In this document: piece by piece, positions 1 through 7,322 of the stretch
How positions within the stretch are numbered: the first letter of the stretch is position 1
Layout: the number at the start of each line of letters is the position of its first letter
DNA from: Subdoligranulum sp.
GTDB taxonomy: Bacteria > Bacillota > Clostridia > Oscillospirales > Ruminococcaceae
Length of the DNA: 25,537 nt
Assembly (NCBI GenBank): GCA_004555405.1
Contig: SFIE01000052.1
Coordinates: 1 to 25,537 of the forward strand
Reading direction: 5' to 3'
Translations under genes and position numbers: made by a program
The notes under the pieces: model-generated
Database searches by the model: none
Told to the model about the DNA's origin: nothing
Seen by the model: the letters and a program-made list of their open reading frames with translations, nothing else

Positions 1-286
1 ACAAATGTCAACAAATACAAAGCCCTGTCATGCCCAAAGTTTATAGTGGAAAACAGGGATTTTCTTGTCAGAATGCCCACATTGCGTTTTTTGGCGGGAA
101 AACGGATTTTTAAAGGCATCAGCGCACCATTCTTAACACCCGCACCCCGGGCCGGATATACCGGCTGCCAATCCATAGGAAAAGCCTATATTTTATGTAA
201 TACCGTGATTTTCAAAATTCTTGCTGCACCAAAGCTGCCGGAAGGGTGCCGAAGCAGCCTGATAGAGGTGATCCCTGTTGTATTGC
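1..286. other. Intergenic stretch without a recognisable gene
   Basis: I see no supported coding frame here. The open frames on either strand lack a ribosome site and resemble no family. The minus strand has a TTGACA at 6-11 whose -10 box would lie beyond the window edge, so the next minus-strand gene probably has its promoter there. A small GC-rich dyad (GCCGG/CCGGC near 150-165) has no evident role. Confidence 0.5.
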
Positions 287-327
287 ATAAAAAAATCCCC
301 CTGCCGCGCTTGCAACTGGCAGAGGGA
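287..327 (-). terminator. Rho-independent terminator of the candidate small RNA
   Basis: The minus-strand arms TCCCTCTGCC and GGCAGGGGGA (plus 318-327 and 296-305) pair at nine of ten positions around a 12-base loop. Seven T follow at once (plus 289-295). There is no comparable T-run on the plus strand. Confidence 0.75.
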
Positions 328-430
328 GAATCGGCAAAAGCCGCTTGAGGGGAGCGGCTGCCCCGGCCATGATCGGCCTGCCCCGGGGCTGAGGAGAAAA
401 CACATGAAAAAGTTCTTTGCTTGTTCTTGC
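288..430 (-). ncRNA. Candidate small RNA with three hairpins
   Basis: No protein fits here, but the minus strand has a complete transcription unit. A strong sigma-A promoter (437-465) predicts a start near 430, and a terminator with a run of seven T ends it near 288. Between them are two more stable hairpins: a 7-bp stem (360-366 with 383-389, GCCCCGG/CCGGGGC) and a perfect 7-bp stem (339-345 with 353-359, AGCCGCT/AGCGGCT). Their surroundings are C-rich: an unpaired TTTTCTCCTCAG (389-400) and a loop CCCCTCA (346-352). Such CU-rich stretches are how many Gram-positive small RNAs block Shine-Dalgarno sequences; that function is inference. It matches no family I recognise: no 6S-like closing stem and no SRP RNA core. 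A long 3' UTR of the upstream thioesterase gene is the alternative, but the promoter argues against it. Confidence 0.55.
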
Positions 431-436
431 AAGTAA

Positions 437-465
437 ATTGTAACCTTTTTGAAACTATTTGTCAA
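437..465 (-). promoter_or_regulatory. Sigma-A promoter of the candidate small RNA
   Basis: On the minus strand, TTGACA (460-465) and TACAAT (437-442) are separated by exactly 17 bases. It lies about 30 bases past the thioesterase stop codon and points away from it, so it most likely starts an independent transcript. Confidence 0.7.
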
Positions 466-493
466 TCACTTTTTTGTAAAAATTTTGTAATTT

Positions 494-1261
494 TTATCCA
501 AGTTCCTCTGCCCTGTTCTGCAGCTGCAAGGCACATTCAAAGGCCGCGTGGCCTTCGCGCTCAGCGCACACATACCACCAGCCGTTTTCCTGATCAGCAC
601 GCTGCATATGCACGCTTTCGCCCATGGGCACCTCCCGGTGATACACAATGCGCACTTCGGCCACACGGGCGCTGCGCAGCACCTCCAGCGGCAATGCGCT
701 GCAGGCGGCATCCACATAGCGGGTGTTGTTCATGTGGCCGTTGGTATCGCAGCTGCTGTAATCGGCGCATTTCTCCCCTGCCGGCTGCGCTGTCTCTGCG
801 GCATGAATGCGCTGTTCCAGTTCTTCGGGCACATTGGCCTGCCACTGTGCAGGAAAGCCCTCGGGCGGGCGGCGCATAATGCGTCTGCTTTCGGTGTTCA
901 CCAGCATCCAGCGGCTGTCAGACATGGCCAACAGCTCACCCGCCGGGCCGAAAACCTTGGTCACCCGCTTGTACACAGCGCGCTGCGGGGCCTGCCCGAT
1001 GGTTTGCAGGCGCACAATCTGCCCGCGCCGGGGCGGTGTGTAAATTTGCACAGCCTGGCGTGTGAGCAAAAACACGGCCTTTTCATCACGGTAAAAAGCA
1101 TCGTCCATGCCCAGTGCGGTGCATTGGTCCGTGCCCACCTGCTGCACAAGGCGCAAAAGCCCGCCTGCAGTAAGTTCACCTGTGAAATCGCATTCGCATT
1201 CCAGCACCCTGAATTCTTCGGAATAGGGCTCCCCCATTTTTGTAAGATCCACATTGCTCAT
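494..1261 (-). CDS. Acyl-ACP thioesterase
   Basis: This 255-residue protein matches the bacterial acyl-[acyl-carrier-protein] thioesterase family (double hotdog fold, related to plant FatA/FatB). The family hydrolyses acyl-ACP to free fatty acid in the cytoplasm, ending or trimming fatty-acid synthesis. The N-terminal hotdog begins at FRVLECECDFTGELTAGGLL. The second hotdog carries the conserved segment DTNGHMNNTRYVD, whose Asn and His are family active-site residues. I chose the ATG at 1261 rather than an in-frame start at 1282, because AGAAAGGA lies at the right distance before it. The gene follows the polyamine-transporter operon but is separated from it by a terminator (1286-1322), so it probably depends on read-through or a promoter I cannot resolve. 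The family call is good; chain-length specificity cannot be read. Confidence 0.88.
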   Translation of the reverse strand: MSNVDLTKMGEPYSEEFRVLECECDFTGELTAGGLLRLVQQVGTDQCTALGMDDAFYRDEKAVFLLTRQAVQIYTPPRRGQIVRLQTIGQAPQRAVYKRVTKVFGPAGELLAMSDSRWMLVNTESRRIMRRPPEGFPAQWQANVPEELEQRIHAAETAQPAGEKCADYSSCDTNGHMNNTRYVDAACSALPLEVLRSARVAEVRIVYHREVPMGESVHMQRADQENGWWYVCAEREGHAAFECALQLQNRAEELG

Positions 1262-1285
1262 AGATCCGGTTCCTTTCTGCACTTG

Positions 1286-1322
1286 AAAAAGCAGCCAAGG
1301 CCGGCTTTAGCCTGTGGCTGCT
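1286..1322 (-). terminator. Terminator of the pot operon
   Basis: The minus-strand arms AGCAGCC and GGCTGCT (plus 1316-1322 and 1291-1297, off by at most one base at the ends) form a stem followed by five T. An inner AGGC/GCC pairing can extend it. It lies between the potD stop and the thioesterase ribosome site. Confidence 0.65.
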
Positions 1323-1366
1323 CCATTTGTTTGTTACGGCACGCCTTGCCAAAAGGCACGATCCCT

Positions 1367-2531
1367 TTAGTAATCGTTGCGCATTTTGGCACGAAGCTTG
1401 CGCCAGATGTTAAAGCAGGAAAGCGCCAGCGCGATCGCCATCAGGCCCACGACCATCCAGCCGCTGCCGTTTTCATCAAAGCTTTTCATATCGCTCCAGC
1501 CCTGGTCCATGGCGGCATTCACTTCGGCGGGCAGCGTGGTAAACACTTCGCTGCGCTCGATCACATCCGCATCGGGATAGGCAATGGGGCTGTTTTTCAG
1601 CTCATCATCCAGGCTTTCGCGCACTTCATCAATGGGGGTGGAGTAGCCCGTATAGTCGCAGTTGGCCGCGGCTACATCGGTTTCGCACATATAATTGATA
1701 AAGATCTCCGCTGCTTCCTTGTTTTTGCAGTTTTTGGGAATGCACATGGCATCCACATACAGGTTGCTGCCCTCTTTGGGGAACACGAATGCCAGGTCCG
1801 GGTTATCCTGGATCATGGTAATGGCATCGCCTGCATAATAGGGTGCCAGCGCCGCTTCGCCGCCTGCCATTTTATCAAAAATTTCGTCCATGCGCGTCGC
1901 GGCTGTTGTTGAACATCAGAATGCTGCCGGTATATTGCGGGTCCCACATATCGGCCCAACTTGTGGGCGGCTCTTCCACCAGGGTGGTGTTGTAGATCAG
2001 GCCCACAATGCCCCATGTATAGGGCACGCTGTAGGTATCGGTGGGGTCATACTCCAAGCCACGGTAACCGGGGTTGATCTTGGCAGCGTTGGGAATATTT
2101 TTATAGTCCAGCGGTGCCAGCATATCCTCTTGGATCAGCTTGCCCACCATATAATCCGAGGGCACCACAACATCGTAGCTTGCGCCGCCGGATTTGATTT
2201 TGGCATACATGCTCTCGTTGGAGTCGTAGGTGGTATAGTTCAGCTCAATGCCGGTAAGCTTTTCAAAGGCCGACAGAATATCCACGCTTTCATCCGAGCC
2301 GTCGCTGATATAAAGGCCCCAGTTGTACACATTCAACGTGATTTTCTGATCTGCCAGGCGGGTCCAGTCATAATCGGCAGAAACCGAGATATCATCGTTC
2401 ACCACAATTTTTCCGTTTTGCGTTTCCAAACCGCGGGCGCGTGCCTGCTCGGCATAGCTTTGTGCGAAGGCCGACGGTGCAAAGCCCAGCGAAAGCACGG
2501 CAGCCAGCAGACCGCAAAGAATTTTTTTCAT
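1367..2531 (-). pseudogene. potD: potD, polyamine-binding protein gene broken by an internal deletion
   Basis: Two overlapping frames encode the two halves of a spermidine/putrescine-binding protein. The N-terminal half (2531-1875) has a Sec signal peptide ending AFA-Q and family segments such as VYNWGLYISDGSDESV, ESMYAKIKSGGASYDVVVPSDY and the SWADMWDP...GSILMFNNSRDA stretch. It then shifts frame and stops six codons later. The C-terminal half (1891-1367) resumes at MDEIFDKMAGGEAALAPYYAGDAI. Intact homologues have roughly 35-45 residues between these points (the LGYS-NTTDP region), which are missing in every frame, so this is a deletion of roughly 110-140 bp not divisible by three, not a single-base slip. 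The C-terminus ends in a membrane segment (GWMVVGLMAIALALSCFNIW) plus basic tail, and no lipobox is present. It is the last gene of potABCD. An assembly error is possible. Confidence 0.85.
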
Positions 2532-2547
2532 ACTGCTCTCCCCTTTC

Positions 2548-3366
2548 TCAGCGGCGCTTGCGGCGGCGAGTATCCCATGCGTTGGAGATCAGAATGATTG
2601 CCAAAATCACAAGGAACATAATGGTGGACAGGGCGTTGATCTCCGGGCTCACCTTTTTGCGGGTCATGCTGTAAATGGCGATGGGCAGCGTTTGCAGGGT
2701 GCCGCAGTTGAAATAGGAAATAATGAAATCGTCAATGGAATAGGTGAGGCAGATCAAAAATGCCGACAGGATCGCCGGAGAAAGCTCGGGCAGAACCACC
2801 TTGAAAAACGCCTGTGTGGGGTTGCAGCCCAGGTCCAGCGCTGCTTCGTACAGGCGCACATCCATTTGGCGCAGCTTGGGTGCCACATTGAACACCACAT
2901 ACGGCACATTGAATGTGATATGCGCGATCAGCAGCGTGGGCAGGCCGAACACCGAATCCGGCAAAGCCTGCACCTTGCCCGCAAAGCCCTGATACATCAC
3001 AAACAGAAGCATCATGGAAACGCCGGTGATGATCTCGGGGTTGGCCACCGGGATATAGCTGATGTTGTTGATCACCAGCTGCGAGCGGCGGCTCATGGCC
3101 TGAATGCCCACGGTTGCCAGCGTGCCCAACACCGTTGCCGCCACCGAGGCAATAAGCGCTACTACAAGGCTGAGGCACAGCGCGTTCAGAATCAGCTCAT
3201 TGGTAAACAGGCTTTTATACCAGCTTAATGTAAAGCCTGTAAACACGGTGCGGCTTTTGCTTTGGTTAAAGCTGAACACGGCCATAACCGCAATGGGCAG
3301 ATACATAAAGCCGAACACCATGATCACATAGGTGCGCAAAAGGGCGCTGCTTGCTTTTTTGTTCAT
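2548..3366 (-). CDS. potC: Spermidine/putrescine ABC transporter permease PotC
   Basis: A 272-residue inner-membrane permease of the binding-protein-dependent ABC family, of normal length for PotC. It opens with a membrane segment (TYVIMVFGFMYLPIAVMAVF) and has about six in total. The EAA loop that contacts the ATPase is YEAALDLGCNPTQAFFKVVLPE. The region ending YSIDDFIISYFN is typical of PotC. With PotB it forms the channel that admits polyamines delivered by PotD. Its ATG overlaps the potB stop codon by one base (TGATG), so the two are translationally coupled. The potD gene begins 16 bases downstream after GGGGAG. It appears intact, although the partner binding-protein gene is broken. Confidence 0.93.
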   Translation of the reverse strand: MNKKASSALLRTYVIMVFGFMYLPIAVMAVFSFNQSKSRTVFTGFTLSWYKSLFTNELILNALCLSLVVALIASVAATVLGTLATVGIQAMSRRSQLVINNISYIPVANPEIITGVSMMLLFVMYQGFAGKVQALPDSVFGLPTLLIAHITFNVPYVVFNVAPKLRQMDVRLYEAALDLGCNPTQAFFKVVLPELSPAILSAFLICLTYSIDDFIISYFNCGTLQTLPIAIYSMTRKKVSPEINALSTIMFLVILAIILISNAWDTRRRKRR

Positions 3367-4178
3367 CAGATCACGCCCTCCATTTCAGATTCATCAAAGC
3401 TGCTGGTAAAGCTCATGCACAAAAGCACGATCACCATCAGCACAAGGCTCATCGCCGAGCCCACATGGAAATTGTAGCTGTTGCCAAGGAACTGCAGCTC
3501 GATCAGATCGCCGATCAGCAGATTGGAGCCGCCGCCCAGCATACGGCTGATTACAAAGGTGGAAACCGAGGGCACAAACACCATGGTGATGCCCGTGGCA
3601 ATGCCCGGTGTGGACATGGGGATCAGCACACGGGTAACGATGCGGCGTGTATTTGCGCCCAGATCCTGTGCGGCCTCCACAATGCTGTGGTCGATTTTGG
3701 TCATGGCTGTATACAGCGGCAGGATCATATACGGCAGGTAGTTATACACCATGCCCAGCACCACGGCGCCGCTGGTATTGATCATGTGAAAGGGCCCGAT
3801 GCCAAACACACCCAAAAGGCGGTTGATCAGGCCGTTGTTTTCCAGAAGGGTCATCCAGGCATAGGTGCGCAGCAAAAAGTTCATCCACATGGGCAGCATG
3901 AGCAGCATCAGCATAATGTGCTGCTTGTTGCCATCCAGACGGCTTAAAAAATACCCCACAGGGAAAGCCACGATCAGGCAGATGATGGTGGCTTCGGCGG
4001 CCAGCAGCAGGCTGCGGCCATACACCGAGCTGTAGCGTCCGATCATAAAAATATTTTCCAGCGTAAACTGGCCGGCATCGTTGGTGAGGGCGTAGTAGAT
4101 CACCATGAGCAGCGGCACGATCACAAAAATTGCCATCCAAACCAGATACGGCGCGGCAGTCCATTTATTTTTGATCAT
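3366..4178 (-). CDS. potB: Spermidine/putrescine ABC transporter permease PotB
   Basis: A 270-residue permease, partner of PotC. The first membrane segment is PYLVWMAIFVIVPLLMVIYY, and about six are visible. The EAA loop is VEAAQDLGANTRRIVTRVLIP, with the conserved Gly following. The start at 4178 (MIKNKW) is preferred over an upstream in-frame start at 4229. The longer version would run deep into potA, and GGAGGG lies at the correct distance before 4178, inside the end of potA. Four bases separate the potA stop from this start. The TLENIFMIGRYSSVYGRSLLLA region is typical of PotB. Function (polyamine uptake) is inferred from family and operon. Confidence 0.93.
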   Translation of the reverse strand: MIKNKWTAAPYLVWMAIFVIVPLLMVIYYALTNDAGQFTLENIFMIGRYSSVYGRSLLLAAEATIICLIVAFPVGYFLSRLDGNKQHIMLMLLMLPMWMNFLLRTYAWMTLLENNGLINRLLGVFGIGPFHMINTSGAVVLGMVYNYLPYMILPLYTAMTKIDHSIVEAAQDLGANTRRIVTRVLIPMSTPGIATGITMVFVPSVSTFVISRMLGGGSNLLIGDLIELQFLGNSYNFHVGSAMSLVLMVIVLLCMSFTSSFDESEMEGVI

Positions 4179-4182
4179 GGCA

Positions 4183-5229
4183 TTATCCCTCCATGCGGGC
4201 CATGATGTGGATCTCATCCGGGCCCACATTCATGCCGATCACTTCGCCGGGCTTGCAGGCGCGGGTGCTGTGGATCAGCCATTCCTTGCCCTCGCAGTCC
4301 ACACGCATTTCAAAATGCACGCCCTTGAAGATCACCTCGTTCACAAGGCCGGTAAGCATACCGTTTTCCGGCGTGGTGACCTCTACATCTTCGGGGCGCA
4401 CCACCACCTGCACAGACTGATTTTTGGCAAAACCCTTATCCACGCACACGAACTCCTGGCCCGAAAAGCTTACGCGGTAATCCTCGAGCATAACGCCGTC
4501 AATGATATTGGAAGCGCCGATAAAATCGGCCACAAAAGCATTTTGCGGCTCGTTGTAGATATCTTCGGGGCTGCCGATCTGCTGGATCTTGCCCTTGTTC
4601 ATAACCACCACCGTGTCCGACATGGTCAGGGCTTCTTCCTGATCGTGCGTTACATAGATAAAGGTGATATTCATTTCACGCTGCAGGCGCTTGAGCTCTA
4701 CCTGCATTTCCTTGCGCAGCTTCAGGTCCAATGCGCCCAGGGGTTCATCCAGCAGCAGCACCTTGGGCTGATTTATCAGGCTTCGGGCAATGGCCACACG
4801 CTGCTGCTGGCCGCCGGACATCTGGTTGATGCGGCGGCGCTCGTAGCCTTTCAGGCCCACGACCTCCAGCATTTCGCGCACCTTTTTGTTGATGGTTTCT
4901 TCGTCCAGCTTTTTCAGGCGCAGACCGAATGCCACATTTTCAAACACATTCAAATGCGGGAACAGTGCATATTTCTGGAAAACCGTGTTCACCTGCCGCT
5001 TATAAGGCGGCAAACCGGCGATATCCTTTCCGTCAAAAAACACATTGCCGCTTTCCGGCTCTACAAAACCAGCGATCACGCGCAGGGTGGTTGTTTTGCC
5101 GCAGCCGGATGGGCCAAGGAATGTTACAAATTCCTTATCGTGAATATCCAGCGAAAGGCCATTCAGCACCTTGTCACCGTCAAAATCCACAACGATGTTT
5201 TTGAGAGATACGATCACATTGTTTTCCAT
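4183..5229 (-). CDS. potA: Spermidine/putrescine ABC transporter ATPase PotA
   Basis: A 348-residue cytoplasmic ATPase, close to the usual PotA length. The Walker A motif GPSGCGKTT is at residues 39-47. The signature is MSGGQQQRVAIARSL, Walker B with its catalytic Glu is VLLLDEPLGALD, and the H-loop His lies in YVTHDQEEALTMSD. After residue 240 comes a TOBE-type regulatory domain (VVVRPEDVEV). It powers polyamine import through PotB/PotC. It is the first gene of potABCD and follows the CNNM-type gene by only about 50 bases. That gap holds a GC hairpin without a T-run, so co-transcription with the upstream genes is likely. The ribosome site is AAGGGGGAC, slightly far from the ATG. Confidence 0.95.
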   Translation of the reverse strand: MENNVIVSLKNIVVDFDGDKVLNGLSLDIHDKEFVTFLGPSGCGKTTTLRVIAGFVEPESGNVFFDGKDIAGLPPYKRQVNTVFQKYALFPHLNVFENVAFGLRLKKLDEETINKKVREMLEVVGLKGYERRRINQMSGGQQQRVAIARSLINQPKVLLLDEPLGALDLKLRKEMQVELKRLQREMNITFIYVTHDQEEALTMSDTVVVMNKGKIQQIGSPEDIYNEPQNAFVADFIGASNIIDGVMLEDYRVSFSGQEFVCVDKGFAKNQSVQVVVRPEDVEVTTPENGMLTGLVNEVIFKGVHFEMRVDCEGKEWLIHSTRACKPGEVIGMNVGPDEIHIMARMEG

Positions 5230-5278
5230 TTTTCTTACTTGTCCCCCTTGCGGTCATTGCCCGGGCAAAGCCGGGCAG

Positions 5279-6550
5279 TTATGTTTCATCGCAATTTTCT
5301 TCTTTCTTTTCCGGCAAAACCTTGATGCGCAGCTGATGAATGCGGCGGCTGAACACCTTTACCACATCCACCGTCAGGCGGCCCTGCTCAAAGTGCTGTC
5401 CCTCCCGCGGCAGCCGGCCGATCTGTGCCAGTGCCCAGCCGCCCACGGTCGTATATTCCTCTACCATTTCATCCGATATCGGGAAATCGGCAGCAAAATC
5501 TTCCATGCTCATCGAGCCGCTTACCAGCCAGGAATGGTCGGCCTGTTCCCGGCAATCATCCACGGCTTCGTCGTGTTCGTCCCAGATCTCGCCCACCAGC
5601 TCTTCCAGAATATCCTCCAGCGTAACAAGGCCCTGCGTGCCGCCGAATTCATCGATCACGATCGCCATGTGGTTCTGGTTTTTCTGCAGCTGGTGCAGCA
5701 GCTCGCTGATCTTGGTGTGGCCGGTGGTGTATTCCACCTCGGTGATCAGGTGTTCCAGATTGGCTGTGCCCTCCACATAAGAGGGGAAAAAGTCTTTTTC
5801 CAGCACCACACCGATCACATTGTCGATGCTTTCGTGATACACGGGAATGCGGGAGAATCCGCTTTCCTCAAAGCGGTCGGCCAGATCTTTCATGGAAACC
5901 GTATCCTCCACGGCTTCCATATCCACGCGCGGTGTCAGAATCGATTCCACTTCCAGATCGTCAAACTCAATGGCCGAGCGGATCAGTTCGCTTTCGCTTT
6001 CGTTCAGTGTGCCATCGTTGTGCGCTTCACTCACAATGCTGATCAGTTCATCTTCTGTGATGGTATCCACATTTTTCAGGTGGAACAGCTTTTGCAGCAA
6101 ACGCTTCCACGCGCGGAACAGCGCGTTGAGCGGGCTGAACACCATCATCAGCGCATGAATGACCGGGGCCACCATCACGGCGCAGTCCTCCGGCATTTCT
6201 TTTGCAAGACTTTTAGGCGTTACTTCGCCAAAGATCAGCACAATAGCCGTCATAACGGCCGTGGAGATCGTGGGGCCGTTATCCTGAAACAGGCGTGTAA
6301 AAAACACTGTAGCCAAGCTGGCAGAGGCAATGTTTACAATATTATTGCCGATCAAAATTGCCGAAAGCAGATCATCGTAGCGGTCGATCAGTTTTACGGC
6401 GCGCGCCGCACGAACATCGCCGTCATCGGCACGCACCTTCAAGCGCACACGGTTCAGGCTGGAAAACGCTGTTTCCGATGCCGAAAAAAACGCCGAGAGC
6501 GCCACCAAAACCAAAATTGCAAGCAAAATCGTACTGTTACCGTCGTCCAT
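5279..6550 (-). CDS. CNNM/CorC-HlyC family membrane protein with CBS pair
   Basis: A 423-residue protein often annotated as 'hemolysin family' or Mg2+/Co2+ transporter. The DUF21/CNNM transmembrane domain fills about residues 1-190, with helices at LLAILVLVALSAFFSASETA and ILIGNNIVNIASASLATVFF. Two CBS motifs follow (LTPRVDMEAVEDTVSM and HMAIVIDEFGGTQGLVTLEDILEELVGEI). The end is a CorC_HlyC domain (SWLVSGSMSMEDFA...GRLPREGQHF). Family members export Mg2+ or are linked to Mg2+ homeostasis; evidence for true hemolysis is weak. A GTG 12 bases upstream (6562) is in frame, but TAGGAG would overlap it, whereas its spacing suits the ATG at 6550. The gene lies 21 bases after mtnN on the same strand. 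Confidence 0.9.
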   Translation of the reverse strand: MDDGNSTILLAILVLVALSAFFSASETAFSSLNRVRLKVRADDGDVRAARAVKLIDRYDDLLSAILIGNNIVNIASASLATVFFTRLFQDNGPTISTAVMTAIVLIFGEVTPKSLAKEMPEDCAVMVAPVIHALMMVFSPLNALFRAWKRLLQKLFHLKNVDTITEDELISIVSEAHNDGTLNESESELIRSAIEFDDLEVESILTPRVDMEAVEDTVSMKDLADRFEESGFSRIPVYHESIDNVIGVVLEKDFFPSYVEGTANLEHLITEVEYTTGHTKISELLHQLQKNQNHMAIVIDEFGGTQGLVTLEDILEELVGEIWDEHDEAVDDCREQADHSWLVSGSMSMEDFAADFPISDEMVEEYTTVGGWALAQIGRLPREGQHFEQGRLTVDVVKVFSRRIHQLRIKVLPEKKEENCDET

Positions 6551-6571
6551 GGGAAAATTCACTCCTATAAA

Positions 6572-7291
6572 TCAAGAAAAATACAGTTCCAGTGCGCGGC
6601 ACACAACGGGGATGGTGGCGCACAGGGTTTTCTGTCCGTTATACGTTTCAGCGGCATCCTCATCGGCATTGTCCGAGATAGCACGCAGCACAGCGCAGCG
6701 AATATCCGCTGCACGGCACACCTGCGCCACCGCGCCGCCTTCCATTTCACAGCTGATTGCGTGGAATGTATCGCGCAAAAAATCATTGAGCTTTTTATCC
6801 GCCACAAAGCGGTCGCCGGTGGCGATCACGCCGCGCCTGCAATGAATGCCCGCTTCCTCTGCGGCTTTTTCCAGACAGTCAGCCATGGCGGCATCGCAGG
6901 GCAGATAGGCCGTAGCCTGATCGCCGTCCGGGAATTCCTTGCTCACCTTTCCCCAGGGGATCACACCCAGCGGGGTTCCGGCAGCGGCCATGTCCATATC
7001 ATACTGCACACAGCTTTCGGCCACAGCCAGATCGCCCAGGCCAAGGCCCTTGCACAGGCTGCCGCCCACACCGGCGTTTACGATCATTTCCACATTGTAG
7101 CGGCAGATCATGATCTGTGCGCAGCGGGCAGCGTTCACCTTGCCCACGCCGCTGACGGCGCCCACCACAGGGCGGCCGTTCAGCTGGCCCGAAACAAATT
7201 CAATGTGGCTGATGGTTTCACTGGTTTTGTTTTCCAAGCGGTCCAGCAGGGGGGCCAGCTCAAACCCCAAAGCAGAAAGGATACCGATCAT
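6572..7291 (-). CDS. mtnN: 5'-methylthioadenosine/S-adenosylhomocysteine nucleosidase
   Basis: A 239-residue MTA/SAH nucleosidase of standard length. It cleaves adenine from methylthioadenosine (by-product of spermidine synthesis) and from S-adenosylhomocysteine (product of methylation), the first step in methionine salvage. Visible family features: the opening IGILSALGFELAPLL with Glu11 at the catalytic acid position, the VSGVGKVNAA loop, NAGVGGSL, the ribose-binding CEMEGGAVAQVC and the adenine-site RAISDNAD with its catalytic Asp. The ATG at 7291 is fixed by AAAGGAG upstream; 44 further in-frame codons upstream are unrelated to the family. Its position between methionine and polyamine transport genes fits its role, although the link is inference. 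Confidence 0.93.
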   Translation of the reverse strand: MIGILSALGFELAPLLDRLENKTSETISHIEFVSGQLNGRPVVGAVSGVGKVNAARCAQIMICRYNVEMIVNAGVGGSLCKGLGLGDLAVAESCVQYDMDMAAAGTPLGVIPWGKVSKEFPDGDQATAYLPCDAAMADCLEKAAEEAGIHCRRGVIATGDRFVADKKLNDFLRDTFHAISCEMEGGAVAQVCRAADIRCAVLRAISDNADEDAAETYNGQKTLCATIPVVCRALELYFS

Positions 7292-7322
7292 GTGTTGTTT
7301 CTCCTTTAATATCCGTAAAATT

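Noticed and set aside
225..265. CCGGAAGG and GAAGCAGCC resembling the SRP RNA core
   Set aside because: The two pieces are separated by extra bases and the surrounding helix does not fold as in SRP RNA.
404..436. Plus-strand ten-codon peptide frame after GAGGAG
   Set aside because: It is exactly antisense to the candidate small RNA; no plus-strand promoter or downstream gene supports a leader peptide, and the ribosome-like site is the complement of the RNA's CU-rich stretch.
548..1912. Plus-strand frame of 454 codons over thioesterase and potD
   Set aside because: It is antisense to genes with clear family motifs and has no ribosome site.
5279..6550. A true hemolysin toxin
   Set aside because: The DUF21-CBS-CorC architecture belongs to the Mg2+-related CNNM family; the hemolysin name is historical.
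5171..7309. Very long plus-strand open frame (over 700 codons)
   Set aside because: It is the antisense shadow of mtnN and the CNNM-type gene; it is His/Gln-rich, without family similarity or ribosome site.
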